Shown here one piece after another: positions 1 through 5,075 of a stretch of 5,937 nucleotides of DNA. Made by a program: the position numbers and the translations under genes. The DNA comes from an uncultured Ruminococcus sp. Lineage in GTDB: Bacteria > Bacillota > Clostridia > Oscillospirales > CAG-272. The notes under the pieces are model-generated. The model saw only the letters and a program-made list of their open reading frames with translations. It was not told the origin of the DNA and did no database searches. Numbering within the stretch: the stretch's first letter is position 1; each line of letters opens with the position of its first letter. The DNA is taken from the NCBI GenBank assembly GCA_900551005.1, contig URUL01000106.1, forward strand, positions 1 to 5,937, written 5' to 3'.

Positions 1-246
1 TGTTGTGACGATGTCGTAGATTGCGACTGCGAATTATGTGTCTATGATTGCGACTGCGACTGTTGCTACTATGACAGGGTAGAGGTTGAGTGTCCCTACT
101 GCGGCGAAACGGTATGCATGGACGACACTGTTGACTTCGACAATGTAAAATGCCCCGCTTGCGGCGAAATATTCAGCTGTGTTTGCGATGACGACTGCGA
201 CTGCTGCGACGATGACGACGCATGCGATTGCGGTTGCGATCACTGA
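1..246 (+). CDS. C-terminal part of a CD1247-type Cys/Asp-rich zinc-ribbon protein (5' end missing)
   Basis: The frame is open from the first base to a TGA at 244, giving the last 81 residues of a protein that begins outside the window. At its centre is a two-knuckle zinc ribbon: CPYCGE (31-36) and CPACGE (51-56), two CxxC pairs that would bind one zinc. This arrangement after an acidic linker resembles the C-terminal half of the clostridial CD1247-type family; that match is from memory and the N-terminal domain cannot be checked. Flanking both sides are low-complexity runs of Cys and Asp (for example DCDCDCC at 16-22 and DDCDCCDDDD at 64-73). In total 22 of 81 residues are Cys and 22 are Asp. 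There is no membrane segment, so it is probably cytoplasmic. Function is unknown; structural zinc or metal buffering are both possible. It precedes the lipoprotein gene by 104 bp on the same strand. Confidence 0.7.
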   Translation, partial: CCDDVVDCDCELCVYDCDCDCCYYDRVEVECPYCGETVCMDDTVDFDNVKCPACGEIFSCVCDDDCDCCDDDDACDCGCDH

Positions 247-273
247 TTTCAAAGGTATAAGAAAAGCATCATC

Positions 274-315
274 GGAGCCGTTCATCATAGGAGCGGCTTC
301 TTTGGTAATTTTTCC
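274..315 (+). terminator. Weak intrinsic terminator-like hairpin after the zinc-ribbon gene
   Basis: A 7-bp stem (274-280 with 294-300, one G-U pair) closes a 13-nt loop and is followed by a T-rich but interrupted tract at 298-313. The position, 28 nt after a stop codon, fits a terminator. The large loop and broken T tract make it weak, so partial readthrough into the next gene is likely. Confidence 0.4.
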
Positions 316-350
316 GAAAAATACCGGAGAAAATACGAAAGGAAACAAAC

Positions 351-1583
351 ATGAATAATTTTAAAAAAATCGCGGCACTTTTCCTTGCGCTGGTGATGAT
401 TTGTCTTACCTTTGCCTCTTGTGGAAAGAAAACGGAAACAGGCACTCCCGTGGCTCTCGTTGACGGACAAATAATCTACAGCAACGATCAGGAAATCTTG
501 GACTATCTTTCCTACTACATTTGGCTTAACGAGATCGAGCTTCCCACAAGCGATGAGATATCGTATGCTTATGCCATGGCGGTGACATACTGCACCGATT
601 CGGTGATATGGTACAGAATCTATGAAAAAGAGCTCGCGACAAAAGGCAATACCTTTTCCGAAAAGAAGCTTAAGGACAGAATGGAGAATGCAAAAAAACT
701 CTTCTCAGACTATGAAGGCGGATTTGAGGGCTTCCGTAAGGTGATGGGGCTTTCCAAAAACTTCCTCTACAATATGGCAAAATATGAAGCAATATCCGAA
801 GAAATCATAGCTATGCTCTCCAAAACATTTGAAGTATCCGACGAGGCCGCGCTCGAATATTTCAACAGTCATATAGAAGAATATACCAATGCTCCCGGCA
901 TTGTATATGATGCTATTCTGCTTGAAATTCTCGATCTTCAGGATGATGCCGAAGTCGCTTCAAAGAAAGCAGAAGCAGAAGAATGTATCGCCAGGCTCAA
1001 AAACGGTGCGGATTTCGATGCAGTAAGAGAAGAAATACTGAAGAAATACAGCTCCGATGAATATTTTTATACCTCATTTGCCTCCGGTCAAGCTACGCTG
1101 CCGGAAGGCGAATATGTAAAGATTGAAGACCTTGCCGCAGAGATAAAGCTGATTGAAGATCTATATAAAAACGAAGACGGACCGATATATGATCCCTCAG
1201 CGGATAAGAGTTCGGATGAATATAAAAATTACGAATTCTATATCAATAGCCTCTATCGTGCAGAGCTTATGTATGCCCTCACAACGGCTACAAGCAGCGG
1301 CGAAATATACGACACACCCATTCTTTCCACGATCGGTTACGTTGTCGTGAAAAACTTAAGATATAATGAGTCCGTTTCTTTCGTCAACTTCAGTGAAGTT
1401 AAGGATGAGATCAAAGAGACTCTCTGGTCAGAAGAGTTTGAAAAGGTAGCCGAAAACTATCGGGAAGAGCTCATAAAAAAGTATAATGTTCAGTTTAATA
1501 AGACAAACGTCGATTGGGAAACACATGAAAGCGATCCAGCTGCAGAAACAACGGCAGATTCGTCCGCAACTGCCTCAAATTGA
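351..1583 (+). CDS. SurA/PrsA-like lipoprotein with a degenerate parvulin domain
   Basis: A 410-aa exported lipoprotein. The signal peptide has two lysines (5-6), a hydrophobic core (7-20) and the lipobox FASC, so Cys24 would be lipidated and the protein held on the outer face of the membrane. Residues 33-43 (VALVDGQII) match the strand that opens SurA/PrsA foldases, and 45-180 form the helical SurA-N-like region with the usual EYFNSHIEEY hinge (169-178). A parvulin-like region follows: start strand at 184-193, the helix and ADFDAV motif at 205-225, and end strand GYVVVK at 329-334. The histidines typical of active parvulins (in the first strand and in the GYHI-type end strand) are absent, and about 60-70 residues appear inserted before 300. 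It is thus probably a chaperone rather than an active prolyl isomerase. The tail (391-410) is Ser/Thr/Ala-rich. The ATG has AAAGGA at 338-343, 7 nt upstream. Confidence 0.75.
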   Translation: MNNFKKIAALFLALVMICLTFASCGKKTETGTPVALVDGQIIYSNDQEILDYLSYYIWLNEIELPTSDEISYAYAMAVTYCTDSVIWYRIYEKELATKGNTFSEKKLKDRMENAKKLFSDYEGGFEGFRKVMGLSKNFLYNMAKYEAISEEIIAMLSKTFEVSDEAALEYFNSHIEEYTNAPGIVYDAILLEILDLQDDAEVASKKAEAEECIARLKNGADFDAVREEILKKYSSDEYFYTSFASGQATLPEGEYVKIEDLAAEIKLIEDLYKNEDGPIYDPSADKSSDEYKNYEFYINSLYRAELMYALTTATSSGEIYDTPILSTIGYVVVKNLRYNESVSFVNFSEVKDEIKETLWSEEFEKVAENYREELIKKYNVQFNKTNVDWETHESDPAAETTADSSATASN

Positions 1584-1621
1584 TTACTTTTTGTAAATCA
1601 TAAAGATCTACCAAATGAAAG

Positions 1622-1662
1622 GCGGCAGAGGTTACATCATGCCTTTGCCGCTTCTGTTTTTT
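1622..1662 (+). terminator. Strong intrinsic terminator after the SurA-like gene
   Basis: A 10-bp GC-rich stem (1622-1631 with 1642-1651, one G-U pair) closes a 10-nt loop and runs directly into a T-rich tract (1652-1662). It lies 38 nt after the TGA of the lipoprotein gene. The T tract ends only a few bases before the Shine-Dalgarno of the next gene, so this hairpin also sits in the leader of that gene. Confidence 0.85.
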
Positions 1663-1679
1663 GTCCCGGAGTTTTTCAT

Positions 1680-2333
1680 ATGATAAATTTCAGAAAAAAA
1701 TTTCCTATCATAACAGGAATTTTGTGCATTGTCGTATTTCTGACTGTCCAAAGTTCAGTCATGATACTGACACGAAAAATAACGCATCCGCCATACTTAT
1801 CGATGCTGATATCCGAAATCGTTTGCCTGCTTGTCGGCATAGCGCTGACCTTTGCTTTCGGCATGTCGGATATTTTCCGCCAATCACGCGAGGACTTTTT
1901 TCGCGGACTCGTAACAGGCGGATTCTTCATATTTGTTTCAGTATCTTCTCTTGTTCTTGCCATCAGTATCTCTGATTCGAAATCGCCCCTGCCCTCTTTG
2001 GAAATAGCGGTGTTTGTACTTGCCATGACAGCGGTCGGTTTTACCGAAGAGATTTTTTTCCGCGGACTGCTTTCACAAATGATTTTTGAGAAATACGGCG
2101 AAGATTCTTGCGGCGTATGGTTTTCCGTCATTGTTTCGGGTTTGATCTTCGGTGCCGTACATTTTGTCAATGCGCTCAGCGCAGATATAGGTGGCGTTGT
2201 CATCCAGGCTATATGTGCCACCGTGGTGGGAATGTGCCTGACCGCACTGTATTACCGAACCGGAAATATCTATGTGGTATCTGCCCTTCATGCTTTCATG
2301 AATTTCTGTGCACTCTTCACCTCGGGAGTTTAG
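1680..2333 (+). CDS. CPBP-family intramembrane metalloprotease, ended by an in-frame TAG
   Basis: A 217-aa multi-pass membrane protein of the CPBP (CAAX protease and bacteriocin-processing, Abi, PF02517) family. All three signature motifs are present: EEIFFR (123-128), FGAVH (157-161) and HAFMN (204-208). The Glu pair and the two His are the expected metal and catalytic residues of a glutamate-type intramembrane protease. Hydrophobic segments lie near 9-29, 41-61, 77-97, 107-121, 146-165, 172-191 and 196-213. Substrate is unknown; relatives act in prenyl-protein processing, bacteriocin immunity or regulated proteolysis. The start is supported by GGAG at 1668-1671, 8 nt upstream. No clear promoter is visible between the upstream terminator and this gene. 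The TAG at 2331 comes right after the last motif, and the same frame remains open for 90 codons with further membrane segments, so the ancestral protein was probably about 308 aa. Confidence 0.85.
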   Translation: MINFRKKFPIITGILCIVVFLTVQSSVMILTRKITHPPYLSMLISEIVCLLVGIALTFAFGMSDIFRQSREDFFRGLVTGGFFIFVSVSSLVLAISISDSKSPLPSLEIAVFVLAMTAVGFTEEIFFRGLLSQMIFEKYGEDSCGVWFSVIVSGLIFGAVHFVNALSADIGGVVIQAICATVVGMCLTALYYRTGNIYVVSALHAFMNFCALFTSGV

Positions 2334-2606
2334 GGCGACGGCAGTATCGCAAGCACGATAAGCTCCTATAGGCCGATTCATCTCCTGTCTGCCATTCCCT
2401 ATATTGCCGTGACGCTCGTGCTCCTGCGCAAATTAAAAATGGCGACGCTCCTGCATAAGCCCTCCGACAATATTATCACCGTTATCGGCAAGCTGTCTTC
2501 CTCGGAAAAGTCCAAGAGCAGACTGAAATGGCTACTCGTCTGCATAGCGCTCACCGCCATCGCCGCATATTCCATAGCGGTCATAAAAGCAGCGATCAAA
2601 ATTTAA
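2334..2606 (+). pseudogene. In-frame C-terminal tail of the CPBP protease, separated by a TAG codon
   Basis: The protease frame continues from 2334 to a TAA at 2604, adding 90 codons without frameshift. The translated tail looks like real membrane protein: a hydrophobic stretch (IHLLSAIPYIAVTLVLL) followed by basic RKLK, a polar loop, and a last hydrophobic helix (WLLVCIALTAIAAYSIAVI). The junction has no Shine-Dalgarno, and the first possible starts (GTG 2409, ATG 2439) lack one too, so independent translation is unlikely. The simplest readings are a recent nonsense mutation, a base error in the assembly, or readthrough of TAG. Since all catalytic motifs lie upstream, the shortened protein might still work. 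Confidence 0.65.
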
Positions 2607-2622
2607 TAACCGTAAAAATCAA

Positions 2623-2662
2623 AGAAGTGCTCTTCCGAAAACGAAGCGCACTTCTCTTTTTT
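2623..2662. terminator. Bidirectional terminator between convergent gene blocks
   Basis: The outer stem AGAAGTGC (2623-2630) pairs perfectly with 2648-2655. An inner stem, 2632-2635 with 2643-2646, continues it after one mismatch. On the plus strand it is followed by a T run (2657-2662); on the minus strand by a T-rich tract (2612-2622 read in reverse). It sits 16 nt after the TAA of the protease tail and 6 nt beyond the stop codon of the converging coat gene, so it can serve both. Confidence 0.85.
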
Positions 2663-2668
2663 ATAAAA

Positions 2669-2911
2669 TCAAACCGTAAACTTCTGCTTTACCGTCTGAA
2701 TCTTGTTCTGTTCGGCACGGGTGGTCTGATACCAGCCCTTTGCCGTCATCTTATCATAAACATTGCTCTGCATGCCGAGAGACTCACCGAGAGCATCACC
2801 GAAGGTCTTATTGACATTCACGGTGGAAGACTCTATGGTGCCGTGCATATAAAGATCACAAACGCCTTTTTCCAGAAGCAGAAGCGTTTCCATAAGATTT
2901 TTGTCATCCAT
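2669..2911 (-). CDS. CotF-family spore coat protein
   Basis: An 80-aa protein that resembles the short clostridial CotF-type (Coat F domain) spore coat proteins. The N-terminal helix is rich in Leu (5-16). It is followed by the pattern CDLYMHGTIES (18-28) and then by MQSNVYDKMTAKGWY (47-61), which I recognise as the family's conserved end of the helical bundle; the Gly-Trp-Tyr triplet is typical. There is no signal peptide or membrane helix, as expected of a protein made in the mother cell and assembled on the spore surface. The start is fixed by GGAGGA at 2921-2926, 9 nt upstream on the minus strand. The gene follows the 57-aa gene after only 16 nt and ends next to the bidirectional terminator, so it is the last gene of its operon. 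The exact structural role is unknown. Confidence 0.8.
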   Translation of the reverse strand: MDDKNLMETLLLLEKGVCDLYMHGTIESSTVNVNKTFGDALGESLGMQSNVYDKMTAKGWYQTTRAEQNKIQTVKQKFTV

Positions 2912-2920
2912 TTTATTTAT

Positions 2921-2926
2921 TCCTCC
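2921..2926 (-). promoter_or_regulatory. Ribosome binding site adjoining the upstream stop codon
   Basis: On the minus strand the stop of the 57-aa gene (TGA, 2928-2930) is followed after one base by GGAGGA, then 9 nt and the ATG of the coat gene. A ribosome ending the first gene is placed on the site for the second, which favours translational coupling and matched output of the two proteins. Confidence 0.75.
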
Positions 2927-2927
2927 A

Positions 2928-3101
2928 TCACAGCAAATTGTAGAAGCTCTGATAAATTTTGTTGTGCTTTTCCATCATCGTGGATACGAGGCTTTTGAGC
3001 TCCGGATCCTGAAGGTTCTCTATTGTTTCACTGCATTTTTCTTTAAAATATTTTTCGTGTTCGAGTGCATCCTCAACGTATAAAAGTTCTTTTTCTGTCA
3101 T
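2928..3101 (-). CDS. Small acidic helical protein (57 aa), companion of the CotF-type coat protein
   Basis: A 57-aa reading frame with ATG at 3101 and TGA at 2928. GGAGGTG lies at 3109-3115 with a 7-nt gap to the start, close to ideal. The protein opens MTEKELLYVEDALEHEKYF, then has an LQDPELKSLV segment (30-39) and ends IYQSFYNLL. It is predicted to be two amphipathic helices with a turn at Asp-Pro (32-33), rich in Glu and Lys, with one Cys (23) and His at 15 and 46. I recognise this pattern as a small protein often found beside CotF-like genes in Clostridia; relatives are labelled hypothetical or spore coat proteins. There is no signal or membrane helix. The tight link to the coat gene suggests expression during sporulation and a role in the coat, but the biochemical function is not known. 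Confidence 0.78.
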   Translation of the reverse strand: MTEKELLYVEDALEHEKYFKEKCSETIENLQDPELKSLVSTMMEKHNKIYQSFYNLL

Positions 3102-3203
3102 GTTTTTTCACCTCCGCATATAGTTTGCGAAAGCATATTGCCTTTTATACGGCGTAATTTTTTTATTTTTTAATGATTTTATAAAAGGGTTCATGCGTAT
3201 GTA
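3102..3203 (-). other. Spacer between dapB and the coat operon
   Basis: These 102 bp hold a long A-rich stretch (minus strand, 3154-3186) and a direct repeat of GCATAT (3116-3121 and 3133-3138). I see no convincing terminator for dapB: only a 3-bp GCC/GGC stem around 3140-3154. No clear sporulation sigma-factor promoter stands out either, although a separate promoter for the two small genes would be expected here. Confidence 0.4.
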
Positions 3204-3917
3204 TTATCTCAAATGTATGAGGTCATACATTCCGTAAAGTCCCTTCTCTCTTTTGCAGACAAAGCGTGCCGCCGTGAGCGCGCCACGGGCAAAAACACTT
3301 CTGTCGTCCACATCATGCGAAAAAGTCAGCGTCTCCTTCCCATTCGATATAATGATCTCATGATATCCTTTTATGCTTCCTATGCGCACGGAAGATACGC
3401 CTATATCATGCGGCGCCCGTACCTCGTCGCCATCTCTTGCCGATATGATGCGACCGCCTTCCCGAAGCAGTTCCCTTGCAAGCATAAGCGCCGTGCCGCT
3501 CGGCGCATCGAGCTTCGTCAAATGGTGCTTCTCTATGATCTCTGCCTCAGCATCCTTCATAATGGACAGCGCCGCCTTTGCCGCCTCCAGGAGCACCGCT
3601 ATTCCGACAGACATATTTTCGGAATAGAATACCGGTATACGAGCTGCCGCTCTTGCCAAAGCCGCGCGCTCACGGGAGGTCTGCCCTGTGGACGCTATCA
3701 CACACGGCAAGTGGCGGGATACCGCATAGTTTAATACCTCTTCCGTCGCGGTATGTGACGAGAAATCGATGATAACGTCGGCATCGCCCCTGTAATCGGA
3801 TATATTTCTGAAATGCGATCTGAGATCCACAGAGGCGGTGATATGCATATCATCAAAAAGATTTTTGGCAACCTCTCTGCCCATTCTGCCGCAAGCTCCG
3901 ACAAGTATTATCTCCAT
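3204..3917 (-). CDS. dapB: 4-hydroxy-tetrahydrodipicolinate reductase
   Basis: A 237-aa cytoplasmic enzyme that reduces 4-hydroxy-tetrahydrodipicolinate to tetrahydrodipicolinate with NAD(P)H, in the diaminopimelate/lysine pathway. The dinucleotide-binding loop is GACGRMG (7-13). VIIDFSS (48-54) and ASTGQT (75-80) line the cofactor site, and SENMSVG (99-105) is the usual hinge motif. The substrate signature EKHHLTKLDAPSGTA (129-143) carries the catalytic His131-His132 pair, Lys135 and the Ser-Gly-Thr substrate loop. The end, with HDVDDRSVFARGAL (201-214), also fits. The length is slightly short for the family (about 240-270). A start 24 bases further upstream (3941) exists, but it would place the Shine-Dalgarno inside the gene, so 3917 is chosen. 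No dapA is adjacent on the upstream side. The downstream neighbours are two spore coat genes. Confidence 0.95.
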   Translation of the reverse strand: MEIILVGACGRMGREVAKNLFDDMHITASVDLRSHFRNISDYRGDADVIIDFSSHTATEEVLNYAVSRHLPCVIASTGQTSRERAALARAAARIPVFYSENMSVGIAVLLEAAKAALSIMKDAEAEIIEKHHLTKLDAPSGTALMLARELLREGGRIISARDGDEVRAPHDIGVSSVRIGSIKGYHEIIISNGKETLTFSHDVDDRSVFARGALTAARFVCKREKGLYGMYDLIHLR

Positions 3918-3922
3918 AAAAA

Positions 3923-3928
3923 CCTCCT
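3923..3928 (-). promoter_or_regulatory. dapB ribosome binding site that decides the start
   Basis: AGGAGG on the minus strand stands 5 nt before the ATG at 3917. The alternative ATG at 3941 lies upstream of it and has no comparable site, so this element fixes the start of dapB. Confidence 0.85.
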
Positions 3929-3997
3929 CTCCGAAAAACACAGTAATATTCTCAAATAATACTATTCCGTTTCTCTGTATTTGCTACAAATCAAATC

Positions 3998-4068
3998 TTA
4001 TACATTCGAATAAATTACTCTTTGCTAATTTATACATTTGAATATTATGATTTTTTGAGTTTTATACA
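3998..4068. repeat. Three TTATACA copies at exact 32-bp spacing in the divergent intergenic region
   Basis: TTATACA begins at 3998, 4030 and 4062. The first two copies extend to 15 bp (TTATACATTYGAATA) with one mismatch, and the first contains the palindrome ATTCGAAT; the third matches only over the first 7-8 bases. Thirty-two bp is close to three helical turns, which would put the sites on one face of the DNA. They lie between dapB and the promoter of the DUF4097 gene. On the minus strand each copy reads TGTATAA, so they could also include -10 elements for dapB. Confidence 0.5.
4010..4033. promoter_or_regulatory. AT-rich inverted repeat, possible operator
   Basis: The arms ATAAATTA (4010-4017) and TAATTTAT (4026-4033) are a perfect 8-bp inverted repeat around an 8-nt spacer. 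The shape is like a dimeric repressor site, but the DNA is very AT-rich and chance cannot be excluded. It overlaps the first and second copies of the 32-bp-spaced repeat. Confidence 0.35.
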
Positions 4069-4109
4069 AGCGTATTTACTTATTTTCCCGGTATTTTCCG
4101 TCAGCAATA

Positions 4110-4138
4110 TTGACATCGGATACCGTTTGATATATAAT
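4110..4138 (+). promoter_or_regulatory. Full-consensus sigma-A promoter for the DUF4097-kinase-PqqD operon
   Basis: TTGACA at 4110-4115 and TATAAT at 4133-4138 match the housekeeping consensus at all 12 positions, with the optimal 17-bp spacer. Transcription would begin near 4145, leaving a leader of about 27 nt that holds only the ribosome site of the DUF4097 gene. Confidence 0.88.
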
Positions 4139-4160
4139 ATGATAAATAAACAGATATTTT

Positions 4161-4165
4161 GGAGG
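4161..4165 (+). promoter_or_regulatory. Ribosome binding site deciding the DUF4097 start
   Basis: GGAGG stands 6 nt before the ATG at 4172. The same frame has an upstream ATG at 4022, but that lies ahead of the promoter and would put this site and the promoter inside the gene; the shorter start also begins a proper lipoprotein signal. Confidence 0.85.
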
Positions 4166-4171
4166 CATTTT

Positions 4172-5068
4172 ATGAAGAAGGCATTTTTGCTTATTTTCAG
4201 TGCAGTTCTGATATTTGCAAGTCTAATCTCATTCTCATCTTGTTTCTATTTGAATCCCGGCTCGCCAAACAGTATAAATTACGTTAGATATGACGACGCG
4301 GAAAAATACAGCGTCGGCAATTTTTCCTACTCCGGTGATGGCATAGAAAAAATTGAGATCGACTGGGTAAGCGGTGAAATAAATGTCATTCAGACAGGCG
4401 AAAGCGTTTTCAGCGTTTTCGAAAGCGGTGAAGACCTTGAGAAAAGCCAGCAGCTTCACTATATGTCTGACGGCAAAACCCTCATGATAAAATATTGCAA
4501 ATCCCACTACAGCGGAATCATCGATCCCGAACAAAAAAAGCTCAATATAGAAATCCCCAAAGGTATCGACTTGGAAATAAATGCGGTAAGTGCCGATATT
4601 TTTTCCGGCATGCTGGAACTAAACGATATCTCTCTATCAACCGTATCGGGAAAATCCAACCTGACAAAAGCCTATGCCGATGAGCTTCAGATCTCATCGG
4701 TATCCGGAGATATTTTCGTATCATACGCAATGGCTCACGAAGATATCTCTTTGGAAAGTGTTTCGGGAAAGATCACGGTCGAATATGCCGATGCAAAAGA
4801 AATCGACGTGGAAAGTGTTTCCGGCAATGTTGGGCTCGGCATTTCTGACGTTAAGGATGCCTCAATAGACACGACAAGCGGCAATATAGAGCTGACGCTG
4901 ATAGGCGATTGCGGCATTACTCTCGACTACTCCACAACCTCCGGCAAGTTTAGTGCCGAAGGTGATTACAGCAACGGGACTAAAAAATGCGTCGGAAAAG
5001 CGTCTACTGTAAGCGGAGATCTTATCACAAAGCGCAGTGCCGTCGAGCGCAACGCCTTTGACTTTTGA
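4172..5068 (+). CDS. DUF4097-type beta-helix lipoprotein
   Basis: A 298-aa exported lipoprotein. The signal is MKK, a hydrophobic core (4-20) and the lipobox FSSC with Cys24 as the lipid site; Phe at the -3 position is a loose fit to the classic lipobox. From about 60 onward it is built of short beta-strands with a repeated V/T-S-G turn: WVSGE (65-69), AVSAD (138-142), TVSGK (157-161), SVSGD (176-180), SVSGK (196-200), SVSGN (215-219), TTSGN (234-238), TTSGK (255-259) and TVSGD (279-283). Turns are mostly 19-21 residues apart, as expected of a right-handed beta-helix of the DUF4097/DUF4098 adhesin-like group. The biochemical role of the family is poorly known; relatives often sit with envelope-stress or membrane-signalling genes. 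It is the first gene after the strong promoter and ends 7 nt before the kinase start, so the two are likely co-transcribed. Confidence 0.8.
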   Translation: MKKAFLLIFSAVLIFASLISFSSCFYLNPGSPNSINYVRYDDAEKYSVGNFSYSGDGIEKIEIDWVSGEINVIQTGESVFSVFESGEDLEKSQQLHYMSDGKTLMIKYCKSHYSGIIDPEQKKLNIEIPKGIDLEINAVSADIFSGMLELNDISLSTVSGKSNLTKAYADELQISSVSGDIFVSYAMAHEDISLESVSGKITVEYADAKEIDVESVSGNVGLGISDVKDASIDTTSGNIELTLIGDCGITLDYSTTSGKFSAEGDYSNGTKKCVGKASTVSGDLITKRSAVERNAFDF

Positions 5069-5075
5069 GGATAGC

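Noticed and set aside
16..240. Repetitive GAC/TGC stretches as a DNA repeat or CRISPR-like array
   Set aside because: They are explained by Asp/Cys codons in an open frame; there are no fixed-length repeats with unique spacers.
234..261. Promoter TTGCGA-16-TATAAG for the SurA-like gene
   Set aside because: The -35 matches only 4 of 6, it overlaps the end of a coding region, and the hairpin at 274-300 would follow it directly.
1676..2221. Minus-strand open frame opposite the CPBP gene
   Set aside because: It is a shadow of a gene with all three family motifs and shows no recognisable domain.
3152..3196. Sigma-G-like promoter (GCATG, 16 bp, CATTAAA on the minus strand) before the coat genes
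   Set aside because: The spacing is 2 bp short of the usual 18 and the -10 is imperfect; in such AT-rich DNA this is not enough.
3213..3734. Plus-strand open frame of 173 codons opposite dapB
   Set aside because: It is antisense to a clear dapB, has an atypical Arg/His/Cys-rich translation and no ribosome site.
3918..3941. An 8-residue extension of DapB
   Set aside because: It places the AGGAGG site inside the gene, and DapB proteins begin right before the GxxGRMG loop, as the 3917 start gives.
3918..4109. Lysine riboswitch or T-box upstream of dapB
   Set aside because: The leader is very AT-rich and lacks the GC helices or conserved boxes of either RNA; only short AT repeats are present.
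4022..4171. A 50-residue N-terminal extension of the DUF4097 protein
   Set aside because: It would contain the consensus promoter and the ribosome site, has no Shine-Dalgarno of its own, and would bury the lipoprotein signal.
5037..5075. An earlier kinase start overlapping the end of the DUF4097 gene
   Set aside because: The extra 13 residues do not resemble the family and no ribosome site precedes them; the ATG at 5076 has GAGGA just upstream.
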